From the NCBI RefSeq assembly GCF_018128905.1, contig NZ_CP063808.1, positions 3,224,001 to 3,288,000 on the forward strand: a stretch of 64,000 nt of DNA, written 5' to 3'. Positions 48,890 to 57,825 of the stretch are shown piece after piece; within the stretch, counting starts at the first letter, position 1; every line of letters starts with the position of its first letter. The DNA is from Streptomyces sp. A2-16. GTDB taxonomy: Bacteria; Actinomycetota; Actinomycetes; Streptomycetales; Streptomycetaceae. The position numbers and the translations under genes were made by a program. Under the pieces are notes generated by a model that ran no database searches, was not told the origin of the DNA, and saw only the letters and a list, made by a program, of their open reading frames with translations.

Positions 48890-51841
48890 ATGCATCTCAT
48901 GGCCAGGCCGACCAGAAAGCCGCTGCGCGGCGAGCTGCTGGTCCCTCCGTCCAAGTACCACGTGCACCGCGCGCTGATCCTCGCCTCCCTCGCCGAGGGC
49001 ACCAGCCGGATCCAGGGCGTCTCCGACGCCCGCCATGTGCGGTACACCGTCCGCCTGCTGCGCGACCTCGGCACCCGTATCACCGTCGAGGGCGACACCT
49101 ACGTCGTGACCGGCGGCCGCTACCGGCCGAGCGGCCCCTCCGTCTCGGCCGGCAGCTCCGGTACGACGCTGTACTTCATGCTCGGCCTCGCCTCACTGGC
49201 CGACGCCCCCGTCACCGTGACCGGCCAGAAGTACTTCCGGCGCCGGCCGGTCGGGCCGCTGCTCGACGCGCTGCGGGACCTGGGCGTGCACCTGGAGTCC
49301 GCCGACGGCTGCCCGCCCGTTCACCTGACCCCTGGCCGTCCCACCGGCGGCCGGGTGGTCATCCCCGGCACCCTGTCGCAGTGGATATCGGGGCTGCTGC
49401 TGCTCGCCCCGTTCGCCTCCGGACCCACCGTGGTCGAGGTCGAGGGCGAACTCAACGAACGCCCGTACGTGGAGCTCACGGTGGCGATGATGCGCCGCTT
49501 CGGACTGCGGGTGGGCGTCGCCGACGACTGGCGGCGCTTCGAGATCGAGCCCGGCCAGTCGGCCCGCCCCACCGACCTGGTCCTGCCGCCCGATGTCGGC
49601 TCGGCCGCGTTCGGCATCGCCGCCGCCGCCCTGCACCCCTCCGACGTCCTGCTGCGCGGGATCACCCGGCTCGACGGCGACCCCGGCGACCACCCGGAGA
49701 TCGGCTTTCTGGACGTCGTACGGCGCATGGGTGTGCCGATGGCCCTCGACGAGGCGGCGGGCGGGGTCCGCATCCGCCATGACGGCACCCGCCTGCGCGG
49801 CACCACCGTCGACTGCCGGCAGGTGCCCGACATGCTCCCGGTGCTGTCCACACTGGCCGCCCTCGCCGACGGCGAGACCGTCTTCGAGCACGTCGGGCAT
49901 GTTCGGCTCAAGGAGTCCGACCGGGTCGCCGCCATGCTCCAGCTCAACGCGATGGGCGCCGACCTCGCCCTGGACGGCGACCGGCTGCGGGTGCGCGGCG
50001 TCGGCAGCCTCACGGGCGCCCGGCTGTCCTCGTACAACGACCACCGGATCCTGATGTCGCTGGCTCTGGCCGGTACCCGGGCGCACGGCGCCACCACCCT
50101 CACCTACCCGAAGGCGTACCAGATCTCCTACCCGGGGTTCCTGACCGACATGACCGGTCTCGGGCTGCGGCTGAGCGTCGAACAGGGCCGCGGGCCCGCC
50201 GCGAGCACCGCCCCCGCCGACCAGTTGCGCCACTGGGCCGCCCACCGCCCCGACGAGACCGCCCTGGTCGACGCCCGGGAGGACCACGACACCAGGCTGA
50301 CCTGGGCCGAGCTGGACCGGCGCGTCGACCGCGCCGCCACCGCCCTGCTCGGCCTCGGGGTGCGACCGGGCGAGGCCGTGGCCTACCAGTTGCCCAACTG
50401 GGCGGAGTTCGTCGAGGTCTCCCTCGCCGTCCTGCGCATCGGCGCCGTCTGCTGCCCGCTCATGCCGATCCTGCGCCAGCGCGAGATGGCGTTCGCGCTG
50501 CGCCGCTCCGGCGCGAGCGTGCTGCTCGTCGCCGACCGCTTCCGCAACCGCGACCACCGCCGCGAGACCGAGGCCTGGTTCGCCGAGGAACCCGCGGGCC
50601 GCGCCCGGGTACGGCATGTCGCCGTCGTCAGCGGCGACCGCGAGCCGGTGGAACTGCCCGTCGGCACACCCGGTGTGACCTGGCACGACTGGGGCAGCCT
50701 CACGGCCGGCACCGAGATCGACCCGGCCGCGCTCGCCGCCCGCCGCCCTCGCCCCGACGCACTGTCCCAACTGCTGTTCACCTCCGGCACCACCGGCGAA
50801 CCCAAGGGAGTCCTGCACCGCAACGACACCCTCGCGCACGCCGCCCGCCTCCAGGCCGAACGCATCGGCCTCGACGACCGTGACGTGGTCTTCATCCCCT
50901 CCCCGCTCGCCCACCAGACCGGCTTCCTCTACGGCATGTGGTCGGCGATCGCCCTCGGAGCGCCCCAGCTCCTCCAGGCGCACTGGGACCCGCGCACCGC
51001 TCTGCGCGTGATGGGCGCACACGGCGCCACGTTCATGCAGGCCGCGACGCCGTTCCTGGCCGACCTGGTCAAGGAGGTCGAGGCGGGCGGCGCCGCCCCC
51101 GAGACGCTCGGCGCGGTCGTGGTGACCGGTGCCGCCGTGCCGCGGACCCTGGCCGAGCGGGCCACCGCCGTCCTCGGCACCGCCGTGTGCGGCGCGTTCG
51201 GCACCACCGAGACCTGCCTCGGCTCGCTCTCCGCGCCCAGCGACCCGCCCGCGAAGGTGTGGGGCACCGACGGCCGCGCCCTGCCCGGTGTCGGACTGCG
51301 CGTCACCGACGACAGCGGACGGACTCTGCCCGCCGGCAGCGAGGGCCACTTCGAGGTCCGCTCGGACACCTCCTTCGTCGGCTACCTGGACCGCCCCGAC
51401 CTGACGGCCGAGGCCTGGGCCGCCGACGGCTGGTACCGCACCGGCGACCTCGCCGTCATCGGCTCCGACGGCTACGTCCGCATCACCGGCCGGGTCAAGG
51501 ACGTCATCAACCGCGGCGGCGAGAAGGTGCCCGTGGCCGAGATCGAGGAACTCCTGCACCAGCACCCCGCGATCGACGAGGTCGCCGTCGTCGGCACCCC
51601 CGACGAACGGCTCGGCGAACGCGCCTGCGCCTACGCGTCCCTCGCCGACGGCGCCGACCTCGACCTGGAGGCCATGCGCAAGTACCTCGACCAGCAACAG
51701 GTCTCCAAGCACTACTGGCCGGAGCGGCTCGAGATCGTCGCCCGGCTGCCCCGCAACCCCGCGGGCAAGGTCCAGAAGTTCGTCCTCCGGCAGTGGGCCG
51801 AGACCCGCCGCCCCGCCCCCCTCCAGGAGCAGCAGGCATGA
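48890..51841 (+). CDS. EPSP-synthase-like/acyl-CoA ligase fusion
   Basis: A 983-residue bifunctional protein. Residues 1-435 resemble EPSP synthase (PPSKYHVHRALI, LSQWISGLLLLAPFA, RLKESDRVAAM, YNDHRILMSLAL). Residues ~445-983 are an adenylate-forming CoA ligase (FTSGTTGEPKGVLHR, WYRTGDLAVIG, catalytic Lys in LPRNPAGKVQKFVL). By eye against E. coli AroA, Ser23, Asn94 and Lys411 positions are changed (Tyr, Ser, Ile) while Arg27, Arg124, Asp313, Glu341, Arg344 and Arg386 remain. It is therefore unlikely to be a normal EPSP synthase. It begins the shikimate-to-cyclohexanecarboxyl-CoA run; elimination chemistry plus CoA activation is the likely job. Confidence 0.88.
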   Translation: MHLMARPTRKPLRGELLVPPSKYHVHRALILASLAEGTSRIQGVSDARHVRYTVRLLRDLGTRITVEGDTYVVTGGRYRPSGPSVSAGSSGTTLYFMLGLASLADAPVTVTGQKYFRRRPVGPLLDALRDLGVHLESADGCPPVHLTPGRPTGGRVVIPGTLSQWISGLLLLAPFASGPTVVEVEGELNERPYVELTVAMMRRFGLRVGVADDWRRFEIEPGQSARPTDLVLPPDVGSAAFGIAAAALHPSDVLLRGITRLDGDPGDHPEIGFLDVVRRMGVPMALDEAAGGVRIRHDGTRLRGTTVDCRQVPDMLPVLSTLAALADGETVFEHVGHVRLKESDRVAAMLQLNAMGADLALDGDRLRVRGVGSLTGARLSSYNDHRILMSLALAGTRAHGATTLTYPKAYQISYPGFLTDMTGLGLRLSVEQGRGPAASTAPADQLRHWAAHRPDETALVDAREDHDTRLTWAELDRRVDRAATALLGLGVRPGEAVAYQLPNWAEFVEVSLAVLRIGAVCCPLMPILRQREMAFALRRSGASVLLVADRFRNRDHRRETEAWFAEEPAGRARVRHVAVVSGDREPVELPVGTPGVTWHDWGSLTAGTEIDPAALAARRPRPDALSQLLFTSGTTGEPKGVLHRNDTLAHAARLQAERIGLDDRDVVFIPSPLAHQTGFLYGMWSAIALGAPQLLQAHWDPRTALRVMGAHGATFMQAATPFLADLVKEVEAGGAAPETLGAVVVTGAAVPRTLAERATAVLGTAVCGAFGTTETCLGSLSAPSDPPAKVWGTDGRALPGVGLRVTDDSGRTLPAGSEGHFEVRSDTSFVGYLDRPDLTAEAWAADGWYRTGDLAVIGSDGYVRITGRVKDVINRGGEKVPVAEIEELLHQHPAIDEVAVVGTPDERLGERACAYASLADGADLDLEAMRKYLDQQQVSKHYWPERLEIVARLPRNPAGKVQKFVLRQWAETRRPAPLQEQQA

Positions 51842-53025
51842 CCCTCACCACCGAGGCCGCGACCGCGGCGCCCGGCATCGACACCGCCGAGTTCGAACTG
51901 CTGCGCGCCGAGGTCGCCGCGTACGTGGCCGGCCCCGCCGAGGCCTGGGCCGAGCGGATCGAACACAGCGGGGAGGTCCCCGAGGAACTGTGGAGCGAAC
52001 TGCGGGAGCGCGGCTACCTGTCACTGGCCGCCCCCCGCGAGTACGGCGGACGCGGACTGTCCTTCCCGCAGTGGATGGACCTGATGGAACTGTTCTCCCG
52101 CTCCCACGGCTCGCTGCGCATGGTCGTGCACGTCGTCAACGGCACCTGGCGGGCCATCGACCGCTTCGCCACCCCCGAGCAGCGCGAGCGATTCGTGCTG
52201 CCGTCGATCGCGGGCCGCATCAAGGCCGCGTTCACGCTCACCGAACCGGATGCCGGCTCCGGCGCCGACATCCGCGCCAGTGTCGTACGGGAGGGCGACA
52301 CGTACTACCTGACCGGCGTCAAGCACCTCATCACCTTCGGGGTGCGGTGCGACTACTGGCTGCTGGCCGCGCGGCTCGCCGGCAGCAGCGGACACGAGGG
52401 CACCGTCGCCCTCATGGTCCCGCGCGACGCGCCCGGCGTACGGGTCGAGGACACCTCGCAGACCATGGGCGTGACCGGCACCGACCACGCACGGCTCACC
52501 TTCGACCGGACCCCCGTCCCGGTCGCGAACCGGCTCGGCGCCGAGGGCGACGGCCTCGCGGTCGCACTCGGCGGGTTCCTCACCCCGTCGCGGATCTCGG
52601 TGGCGATGAGCTGCGTGGGCCTGGCCTGCCGCGCCCAGGAACTGGCCCTCAGGTACGCCCGCGACCGGGTCACCTTCGGGCGCCCGCTGACCTCCCGTCA
52701 GGCCCTCCAGTTCATGCTGGCCGAGAACGAGGCCGACATCGAGGCGGCCAGGCAGCTCACCCTGCACGCGGCCCGTCGCTGGGAGGCGGGCGACGCCGAT
52801 GCCGCGATGCTCTCCTCGATGGCCAAGCTGACGGCCGTCGACATGCTCGGCCGCGTCACCGACAAGGCCCTCCAGGTGCACGGCGGTTCCGGTTACTGGA
52901 AGACCAGCCCCATCGAGCGGGTCTACCGGGACGCCCGGGCCCAGCGCTTCGAGGAGGGCACCAACGAGATCCAGAAGACGATCGTCTTCCGCGAGCTGCT
53001 CAGCCGTACGGAGGCCGACCGATGA
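51838..53025 (+). CDS. Acyl-CoA dehydrogenase of the cyclohexanecarboxylate module
   Basis: The 395-residue FAD-dependent acyl-CoA dehydrogenase has FTLTEPDAGSGADIR, the typical C-terminal QVHGGSGYWKTSPIERVYRDARAQRFEEGTNEI and a central VTFGRPL. It acts on a CoA ester of a cyclohexene or cyclohexadiene acid in the shikimate-derived starter route, in which reductions and dehydrations alternate. ATG 51838 overlaps the fusion-gene stop and its own stop overlaps the SDR start, so the enzymes are made together. The exact oxidation or reduction step is inferred. Confidence 0.88.
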   Translation: MTLTTEAATAAPGIDTAEFELLRAEVAAYVAGPAEAWAERIEHSGEVPEELWSELRERGYLSLAAPREYGGRGLSFPQWMDLMELFSRSHGSLRMVVHVVNGTWRAIDRFATPEQRERFVLPSIAGRIKAAFTLTEPDAGSGADIRASVVREGDTYYLTGVKHLITFGVRCDYWLLAARLAGSSGHEGTVALMVPRDAPGVRVEDTSQTMGVTGTDHARLTFDRTPVPVANRLGAEGDGLAVALGGFLTPSRISVAMSCVGLACRAQELALRYARDRVTFGRPLTSRQALQFMLAENEADIEAARQLTLHAARRWEAGDADAAMLSSMAKLTAVDMLGRVTDKALQVHGGSGYWKTSPIERVYRDARAQRFEEGTNEIQKTIVFRELLSRTEADR

Positions 53026-53855
53026 CCACGTCCGACAGGCCGTTCCAGGACCGGGTGGCGCTGATCACGGGGGCGTCCCGCGGCATCGGGCGGGCCCTCG
53101 CGCTCACTCTCGGGCGCGGCGGCGCCACCGTGGTGGTGAACTACAAGAAGAACGCCGACCTCGCCGAGAAGACCGTCGCCGACCTGGAGGAGGCGGGCGG
53201 CCGCGGCTTCGCCGTACAGGCCGACGTGGAGACCGTGGAGGGCGTGACGGCGCTGTTCGCCGCCGTCCGCGAGGAGTACGGCAGGCTGGACCACTTCGTG
53301 TCCAACGCGGCGGCGGGCGCCTTCAAGAACATCCTCGACCTCAAGCCGCACCACCTGGACCGCACGTACGCAATGAACCTGCGCCCGTTCGTGCTCGGCG
53401 CCCAGCAGGCCGTCCGGCTCATGGACTCCGGCGGCCGGATCGTGGCCCTGTCCAGCTACGGCAGCATCCGCGCCTACCCGACCTACGCGGCGCTCGGCTC
53501 GATGAAGGCGGCCCTCGAATCCTGGGTCCGCTACATGGCCGTGGAGTTCGCCCCCTACGGCATCAACGTGAACGCCGTCAACGGCGGCCTCATCGACTCC
53601 GACTCCCTCGCGTACTTCTACGGCGTCCCCGGCATGGCCGACATGAGGACCGTCCTGGACCGGGTGCCCAAGGGACGGGCCGGCACGGTCCAGGAAGTCG
53701 CCGACAGCATCGCCTTCCTGCTGTCGCCCGGCGCCGAGTACATCACCGGCCAGAGCCTGGTGGTCGACGGCGGCCTCAGTGTCGCCGCGCCGCCGTTCTT
53801 CGCCGACACCTCGGCACCGCTCAGCCTCGGCGAGCGGCCCACCTGGGAGGCGTAG
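53022..53855 (+). CDS. chcA: 1-Cyclohexenylcarbonyl-CoA reductase (ChcA-like SDR)
   Basis: The 277-residue SDR has TGASRGIG and FVSNAAAGAF. Its active site reads YAALGSMK, a YX6K spacing as in enoyl reductases such as FabL and 2,4-dienoyl-CoA reductase, not the YX3K of ketoreductases. Length and motif fit ChcA of S. collinus (about 280 residues), which reduces 1-cyclohexenylcarbonyl-CoA to cyclohexanecarboxyl-CoA and works more than once in that pathway. This gene is the best marker that the starter is a cyclohexyl acid. Confidence 0.88.
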   Translation: MTTSDRPFQDRVALITGASRGIGRALALTLGRGGATVVVNYKKNADLAEKTVADLEEAGGRGFAVQADVETVEGVTALFAAVREEYGRLDHFVSNAAAGAFKNILDLKPHHLDRTYAMNLRPFVLGAQQAVRLMDSGGRIVALSSYGSIRAYPTYAALGSMKAALESWVRYMAVEFAPYGINVNAVNGGLIDSDSLAYFYGVPGMADMRTVLDRVPKGRAGTVQEVADSIAFLLSPGAEYITGQSLVVDGGLSVAAPPFFADTSAPLSLGERPTWEA

Positions 53856-55916
53856 GTGCTGGAGCACGCCTTGCGGCCGGGCACCCTGGGCGACCTGCGG
53901 CTGGCCAACCGCATCGTCATGGGAGCCATGCACCTCAACCTCGAGACCCGCGACGACGGCGGTGCCGCGATGGCCGCCTTCTACGCGGAACGGGCCAGGG
54001 GCGGTGCCGGTCTCATCGTCACCGGGGGCTGCGCGGTCGGCCCGGAGGGGTCGGGCGGACGGCACTACGCCAGGATCGACGACCCCGCCCGGCACACCGC
54101 CCTCGCCGCCTGGGCGGCCGCCGTGCACCGCGAGGGCGGCCGCATCGCGCTCCAGCTCTTCCACGCGGGACGCTCCACCACCCGGCAGGCCACCGGACAC
54201 ACCCCGGTGGCACCGTCGGCGCTCGCCGGGGGACTGAGCCGCGAGGTCCCCCGGGCGCTCGACGAGGCGGGCGTCCACGAACTGGTCGGCCGCTTCCACG
54301 ACGGCGCCCGGCGCGCCCGCGAACTGGGCTTCGACGCGGTCGAGGTGATGGCCTCCGAGGGCTATCTGCTCAACCAGTTCCTGTCCCCGCTGACCAACAT
54401 CCGCGACGACGCCTGGGGCGGTGACCCCGAACGCCGTACCCGCTTCCCGCTGGCCGTGCTGGACGCCGTACGGGCCGCCGTCGGCCCCGGATTCCCGGTG
54501 CTGTTCAGGATCTCCGGCACGGACCTGATGCCCGGCTCCAGCACCCCCGGGGAGATCGACCGCTTCGCCGTCGAACTGGCCAGGGCCGGCGCCGACGCGC
54601 TGAACGTCGGCGTCGGCTGGCACGAATCCCGGGTCCCGACCGTGCAGAGCCTGGTCCCGCCGGGCGCCTGGACCGGCGAGGCGGCCCGGATCCGCCGCGC
54701 GGTACGGGCGGCGGGCCTGCGCACCCCGGTGATCGCGTCCAACCGGATCAACCGGATGGACCTCGCCGACCGCGTGCTGGCCTCCGGGCAGGCCGACTTC
54801 GTGTCCATGGCACGCCCGTTCCTCGCCGACCCGGAGATCGTGCGCAAGGCGGGCCGCCCCGGTGGCGCGCCGACCAACATCTGCATCGCCTGCAACGAGG
54901 CCTGCATCGACCGCTCGCTGGGCGACGAACCCGTCTCCTGCCTCGTCAACCCCCGGGCCGGACGGGAGCTGGAGTACCCGCGCCCCACCGGCCGGCAGCG
55001 GCCCCGGCAGCCCAGGATCGCCGTGGTCGGTGGTGGACCGGCCGGACTCGAGGCGGGCCGGACCCTGGCCGCACTCGGCCACCGGGTCGAGCTCTACGAG
55101 GCGGCCGACGAACTGGGCGGCCAATTCCGGCTGGCCCGTCACGTCCCCGGCAAGGAGGACTTCGGCGACACCGTCCGCTACTTCTCCGCCGAACTGCACA
55201 GACTCGGCGCGCGCGTCCACCTCAACCGGCCGCTGAACACCGCCGACACCGACCTTCTGCGCGGCTTCGACGGGGTGGTGTTGGCGACCGGTGTCGTCCC
55301 GCGCGCGGCCGGCCTGCCCGGCGAGCACCTGCCGCACGTCGTCGACTACCAGCACGCCCTGCGCCACCCCGGGCTCCTGGGACAGCGGGTGGTGGTGATC
55401 GGAGGCGGCGGCATCGCTGTGGACCTGGCGCACCTGTTCGCCCGGCGGGGACACGAGGTGTGTCTGCTGCGCCGCTCGGGACGCGTCGGCGAGGGCATGG
55501 GCCGCAGCACCCGGTGGGCCGTACTGGCCGAGCTGCGCGAGCGGGGCGTGCGCTGGCGGACCGGGGTGCGCTACCGGGCCGTACTGCCGCAGGGCGTGCT
55601 GCTGCGGGATGCCGAGGGCACCGAAAGGCTGGAGCCGGCCGACACCGTGGTGATCTCGGCCGGGCAGACGCCGGTGGACGCGCTGCGTCCGGTACTGGCC
55701 GCGGTGGGCGTCACCCACCGGGTCGCGGGCGGCGCTGCCGACGCCCGCCGGCTGAACGCGGTCCGGGCCGTGGAGGAGGGCATGCGGGCCGCGCACGCCC
55801 TGGCCCGCGAGGTGGCCGCCGACGCCGGCCTCAGGAGGGGCGCCGCAGTCCTTCCCACGCGGCAGCCGCCGCCTCCCGGTAGGACAGCCGGTCCGGCCTC
55901 GTCAGCCATTGGGTGA
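53856..55916 (+). CDS. NADH:flavin oxidoreductase (2,4-dienoyl-CoA reductase FadH-like)
   Basis: A 686-residue old-yellow-enzyme protein. It has an FMN TIM barrel (GYLLNQFLSPLTNIRDDAWGG), a four-Cys Fe-S cluster (ICIACNEACIDR plus VSCLVNPRAGRE) and FAD/NAD(P) domains (VVGGGPAGLEAGRTLAALG; VIGGGGIAVDLAHLFARRG). It probably reduces a conjugated cyclohexadienyl-CoA in starter synthesis. GTG 53856 directly follows the ChcA-like stop. Its 3' end overlaps the opposing TetR gene by 86 bp, so the two transcripts are antisense there. Confidence 0.9.
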   Translation: MLEHALRPGTLGDLRLANRIVMGAMHLNLETRDDGGAAMAAFYAERARGGAGLIVTGGCAVGPEGSGGRHYARIDDPARHTALAAWAAAVHREGGRIALQLFHAGRSTTRQATGHTPVAPSALAGGLSREVPRALDEAGVHELVGRFHDGARRARELGFDAVEVMASEGYLLNQFLSPLTNIRDDAWGGDPERRTRFPLAVLDAVRAAVGPGFPVLFRISGTDLMPGSSTPGEIDRFAVELARAGADALNVGVGWHESRVPTVQSLVPPGAWTGEAARIRRAVRAAGLRTPVIASNRINRMDLADRVLASGQADFVSMARPFLADPEIVRKAGRPGGAPTNICIACNEACIDRSLGDEPVSCLVNPRAGRELEYPRPTGRQRPRQPRIAVVGGGPAGLEAGRTLAALGHRVELYEAADELGGQFRLARHVPGKEDFGDTVRYFSAELHRLGARVHLNRPLNTADTDLLRGFDGVVLATGVVPRAAGLPGEHLPHVVDYQHALRHPGLLGQRVVVIGGGGIAVDLAHLFARRGHEVCLLRRSGRVGEGMGRSTRWAVLAELRERGVRWRTGVRYRAVLPQGVLLRDAEGTERLEPADTVVISAGQTPVDALRPVLAAVGVTHRVAGGAADARRLNAVRAVEEGMRAAHALAREVAADAGLRRGAAVLPTRQPPPPGRTAGPASSAIG

Positions 55917-56418
55917 TCAGGCCCACGAAGGCACCGGCCAGGTAGTGCGCGCGCAGGTCGTCCGGCAGTGCGCCGGACGGCCGGGCACCAGGGGTGCGCA
56001 GTTGGGCCATCACCTCCTGCGCGAGCAGGTCCCGCAGCCGGTTGACGAAGCGGGCCGTGCCGGACGGGCCCAGAAGCCGCCGGTACAGCGTGGCGTTGGA
56101 GTCGATGTGCTGGAACAGCTCCACCAGCTCGGGGGGCATCCGGTCCGGGGGATGGGCGAGCGGGCAGCTGGCGGCGGCGCGGGCGAGAGCGCTGATCTCG
56201 CTCTCCATGGCCGCGAGCAGCAGCTCGTCCCGGTCCTTGTAATGGAGGTACACGGTGGCCCGGTTCACTGTCGCCCGCTCAGCGATGTCGGCCATCGTGA
56301 TGCTGTCGGCGTCGCGCTCCGAGGCGAGTTCCAGCGCGGCCGTGCGAAGCAGCGCGCGCGTCCTGAGCACCCGGGGGTCGACGCGGCCGGTCGAGGTCTC
56401 TGCGTTGGATTCCACCAC
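55831..56418 (-). CDS. TetR-family regulator of the cluster
   Basis: The 195-residue product has the HTH ITMADIAERATVNRATVYLHYKDRDELLLAAM and a C-terminal ligand domain. Two adjacent GTG codons are possible starts (56418 or 56415). The 3' end overlaps the flavin oxidoreductase gene in convergent orientation. It is the only TetR regulator inside the cluster and a good candidate for the palindromes in front of the exporter gene, with the product or an intermediate as inducer. Confidence 0.9.
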   Translation of the reverse strand: MVESNAETSTGRVDPRVLRTRALLRTAALELASERDADSITMADIAERATVNRATVYLHYKDRDELLLAAMESEISALARAAASCPLAHPPDRMPPELVELFQHIDSNATLYRRLLGPSGTARFVNRLRDLLAQEVMAQLRTPGARPSGALPDDLRAHYLAGAFVGLITQWLTRPDRLSYREAAAAAWEGLRRPS

Positions 56419-57096
56419 CCTGCCACCCTACCCGTGGACGACACTCAATGGATAAGCGACGCCTGTTGTATAGTCGAGCCGTTTCGCAGTCCACCCACTG
56501 GAGGCCGAGCATGTGGACCGAGGCCCGGACCGATCAGGCCCGCCCCTGATGCGACCTCAGCAGGCACCGCCCCACCGGTGCCCCCGACCTGTGGCCGGCC
56601 CGCGGCCGGGAGCGGTCGGCGGGAGCCGCGGGCTCCGGCTCCGCCCGGCGGCCGCGCTGCGGGTGCACACCTTCGAGGGCCACCGCCGGGACAACCTGGA
56701 CCCGCGGCACGGCGGAGCCGGACCGCGGGACGCCGTGAAGTCCCGGAGCCTGAACCTCGGTGCCCCGGACGTCCTCGCCACCACCGGGCGCGGGACAGTC
56801 CTGGCCGGGGTCCGCCACGTGCCGGACGGCGGGCGGGGCGACACGCGGCTCCACGCCGAACCCGGCGGAACCACCTCGGCCTCCGCGTCCGCAGGGGGGC
56901 CGCAGGCTCTGGCCGGCGCGCCGGATCCTGAAGATCCTGAAGCCGTCCTCGACAGCCCGGACGCGCGCGCGAGGCAGCTCCCGCGCCGGACGGTCGAGGC
57001 CGGCCGCGTCGGCGCCGTCGCCCGGACGGGCGTACAAGCGGCCCACGGGCGGCGCGTGGGTGTCCCGCCGCCCGTGTCACCCGGGCCGCCCGCGGC
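56419..57096. other. 678-bp region between the TetR and LuxR genes; no recognised gene
   Basis: It holds a TATAGT hexamer (56469-56474) and the 12-residue ORF described separately. From about 56640 to 56900 one rightward frame has high third-position GC and reads HTFEGHRRDNLDPRHGG and SRSLNLGAPDVLATTGRG, but no good start or family match is visible and the frame runs antisense through the LuxR gene. It may be a decayed gene. Confidence 0.45.
56511..56549 (+). CDS. Possible 12-residue ORF MWTEARTDQARP
   Basis: ATG 56511 has GGAGG six bases upstream, and a good -10-like TATAGT lies about 40 bp before it. The frame closes after 12 codons. It could be a leader peptide or the intact 5' end of a frameshifted or decayed gene; only the ribosome site and promoter-like box support it. 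Confidence 0.3.
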   Translation: MWTEARTDQARP

Positions 57097-57774
57097 TCAG
57101 ACCGCCAACAGGCCGTCCTCCATGGCGCGGACGACAGCCAGGGTGCGGTTGGGACAGTTCAGCTTGGCCAGCACATTGCCCACCAACCGCTTCACGCCGT
57201 GCTCGGAGATCTGGAGCTGGCGGGACACCTGCTTGTTGCTCAGGCCCTCCGCGACCAGCCGCAGCACTTGGAGCTCACGTGGCGTCAGAGTCGCACCGGC
57301 CGGACCCCAGGGCTGCACCCCGCCCAGCGAGTTGGGGCCGGCCCGCCCCAGCAACCGCCGGGCCAGTGAGCTCGACACGTGGAACTTGCCCGCGGTGACG
57401 TCGGCCACCGCGTCGGCCAGGATCCGCGGTTCGAGGCCCGTCCAGTCCACGAATCCCTGCGCACCGATGTGCGCCAGCCATGACGCGTCGAGCCCGTCCG
57501 GGCCGTCGATGAGCAGGAGCACCTTCATGCCCTGGTTGCACAGTGCGCGGATGGCGTCGCGGGCCTCGTCGGTCTCGAGGTCGTCGGCCGCCGCGAGCAC
57601 GAGGTCGAACTGCTGTCCGTCCCAGGTTCTGATCTCGTCCAGGCCGAAGCTGACGCTGTGGACCGAGCTGATTCCGTTCAGCGAACGGATCATGCCCTCG
57701 ATGCCATAGCGATGAATCGTGTTCTCGATAATCAGGGAAACGCGCAACCCAGCGGCGCTCGACTGAGTTCCCAC
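57097..57774 (-). CDS. LuxR/NarL-type response-regulator-like activator
   Basis: The 225-residue product has an N-terminal receiver-like domain and a C-terminal LuxR HTH (TLTPRELQVLRLVAEGLSNKQVSRQLQISEHGVKRLVGNVLAKL). The expected phosphoacceptor strand reads FDLVLAAADDLE, with no Asp at its end where phosphorylation normally occurs. It therefore looks like an atypical, phosphorylation-independent regulator, common in antibiotic clusters. GTG 57774 has AGGAG 11 bases upstream. It is a likely pathway activator, downstream of the phosphopantetheinyl transferase gene. Confidence 0.88.
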   Translation of the reverse strand: MGTQSSAAGLRVSLIIENTIHRYGIEGMIRSLNGISSVHSVSFGLDEIRTWDGQQFDLVLAAADDLETDEARDAIRALCNQGMKVLLLIDGPDGLDASWLAHIGAQGFVDWTGLEPRILADAVADVTAGKFHVSSSLARRLLGRAGPNSLGGVQPWGPAGATLTPRELQVLRLVAEGLSNKQVSRQLQISEHGVKRLVGNVLAKLNCPNRTLAVVRAMEDGLLAV

Positions 57775-57825
57775 TGTGAGAAATCTCCTTCAATAAGGCA
57801 GGAAAAGAAGAGGAAGAAGGACCGG

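Noticed and set aside
56513..57709. 398-residue rightward open frame over the TetR-LuxR gap
   Set aside because: Its second half is antisense to the LuxR gene and it has no ribosome site in frame. Only its central 260 bp were kept as a note about possible decayed coding sequence.
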